6,458 nucleotides of DNA from the NCBI GenBank assembly GCA_027306955.1, contig DAHUXX010000131.1, positions 1 through 6,458 on the forward strand, read 5' to 3'. The notes beneath the pieces were generated by a model, which did no database searches, had not been told where the DNA came from, and saw only the letters and a list, made by a program, of their open reading frames with translations. The DNA comes from Acetobacteraceae bacterium (GTDB taxonomy: Bacteria > Pseudomonadota > Alphaproteobacteria > Acetobacterales > Acetobacteraceae). This document shows, in pieces, positions 5,903 through 6,458 of the stretch (within the stretch, counting starts at the first letter, position 1; each line of letters begins with the position of its first letter). The translations under genes and the position numbers were made by a program.

Positions 5903-6458
5903 TGCGCAACGACCGCGCCGTCGTCGGCCGGCCGACGCCGCTGATCGACGGCATCGAGAAGGTGCGCGGCCAAGCGCGCTACACCGAGGATCTGCCGGCT
6001 GGGGACCTGCCGGCTGGGGACCTGCCCGCCGGGCGCGCGCTGGTGGGGCGCATCCTGCGCAGCCCCGTGGCGCACGGGCGCATCCTCGCGGTGCGGACAC
6101 AGAAGGCAAGCGCGCTGCCAGGCGTGCGCGCCGTGGTGACCGGCGAAGACTGCCCGCATACCTACGGCGTGCTGCCGATTGCGATGAACGAATACCCGCT
6201 GGCGCGCGAGCGCGTGCGCTATCGCGGCGAGCCGGTCGCGGCGGTCGCGGCGGACGACGCGGCGACCGCGGCCGAGGCGCTGCGGCTGATCGAGCTCGAG
6301 ATCGAACCGCTTCCGGCCGTGTTCACGGCGGAGGCGGCGCGGGCCGAGGGTGCGGTCGCGCTGCACGACAACAAGCCCGGCAACGTCGAGCGCGAGGTGC
6401 ACCACGAGTTCGGCGACCTCGGCGCCGGGTTCGCCGCCGCCGACCTGGTGCGCGAGGG
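5902..6458 (+). CDS. hcrA: 4-hydroxybenzoyl-CoA reductase, alpha (molybdenum-binding) subunit, N-terminal part
   Basis: The first 185 codons of the large catalytic subunit, running off the window. It starts at an ATG overlapping the hcrC stop by one base, so translation is coupled. The N-terminal domain of xanthine-oxidase-type large subunits is evident: TPLIDGIEKVRGQARYTED, then GRILRSPVAHGRI, then GVLPIAMNEYPLARERVRYRGEPVAAVAA, and ALHDNKPGNVEREVHHEFGD. The last two closely follow what I recall of Thauera HcrA, which separates it from generic aldehyde or CO dehydrogenases. The full protein should be about 770 residues and bind the molybdopterin cofactor; those regions lie beyond the window. 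Gene order small subunit then large subunit matches hcrCAB and hbaBCD, predicting the FAD subunit next. Unusually, residues 30-44 are DLPAG three times, about ten residues longer than relatives at this point. The frame is open without frameshift to the window end. Confidence 0.92.
   Translation, partial: MRNDRAVVGRPTPLIDGIEKVRGQARYTEDLPAGDLPAGDLPAGRALVGRILRSPVAHGRILAVRTQKASALPGVRAVVTGEDCPHTYGVLPIAMNEYPLARERVRYRGEPVAAVAADDAATAAEALRLIELEIEPLPAVFTAEAARAEGAVALHDNKPGNVEREVHHEFGDLGAGFAAADLVRE
5989..6033 (+). repeat. three 15-bp in-frame tandem repeats (DLPAG x3) in hcrA
   Basis: Three consecutive 15-bp units (5989-6003, 6004-6018, 6019-6033) read GAY-CTG-CCN-GCY-GGG and encode DLPAG. Units 1 and 2 differ at one base (GAT/GAC). 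Unit 3 differs from unit 2 at two third positions (CCC, GCC). All changes are synonymous. The unit length is a multiple of three, so copy number can change without breaking the frame. Confidence 0.93.

Overview
This is a GC-rich, tightly packed bacterial window. All coding frames have a strong G/C third-position preference and most genes overlap or nearly touch. The gene content points to a proteobacterium able to degrade aromatic acids anaerobically or phototrophically. The best known parallels are in Alphaproteobacteria such as Rhodopseudomonas and Magnetospirillum, and in Betaproteobacteria such as Thauera and Aromatoleum. I favour an alphaproteobacterium because of the BadL/BadM-like pair and the FNR/FixK-type box, but the species cannot be fixed from this sequence.

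Layout. (1) Positions 1-1099, + strand: the 3' end of a DMSO-reductase-family iron-sulfur subunit, overlapping by 4 bp a complete NrfD/DmsC-type membrane anchor. Together they are the tail of a three-subunit molybdoenzyme operon that most resembles phenylacetyl-CoA:acceptor oxidoreductase (PadBCD type). (2) Positions 1107-2039, - strand: a two-gene operon, GNAT acetyltransferase then a cysteine-free Rrf2 regulator, reminiscent of BadL/BadM of R. palustris. (3) Positions 2040-2167: a 128-bp divergent control region. (4) Positions 2168-5314, + strand: a benzoate-CoA ligase-family enzyme followed by an MFS transporter. (5) Positions 5315-5425: an intergenic region with a perfect FNR-type palindrome inside a 32-bp dyad. 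(6) Positions 5426-6458, + strand: 4-hydroxybenzoyl-CoA reductase gamma subunit (HcrC/HbaB) overlapping the start of the molybdenum-binding alpha subunit (HcrA/HbaC), which runs off the end. The FAD subunit (HcrB/HbaD) is probably just outside the window.

How they fit together (inference). The transporter would import an aromatic acid, probably 4-hydroxybenzoate or benzoate. The ligase would activate it to the CoA thioester. The reductase would remove the para-hydroxyl of 4-hydroxybenzoyl-CoA to give benzoyl-CoA, the central intermediate of anaerobic aromatic degradation. The PadBCD-like enzyme upstream would feed the same intermediate from phenylacetyl-CoA. Two kinds of control are suggested: an acetyltransferase/Rrf2 pair divergent from the ligase, and an oxygen-responsive FNR-family site before the reductase.

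The main oddities are a three-copy 15-bp in-frame tandem repeat (DLPAG x3) near the N terminus of the reductase alpha subunit, and the very clean FNR-type dyad with apparent class II promoter spacing. No stretch longer than 300 bases lacks a gene. No RNA genes, insertion sequences or CRISPR arrays were seen.
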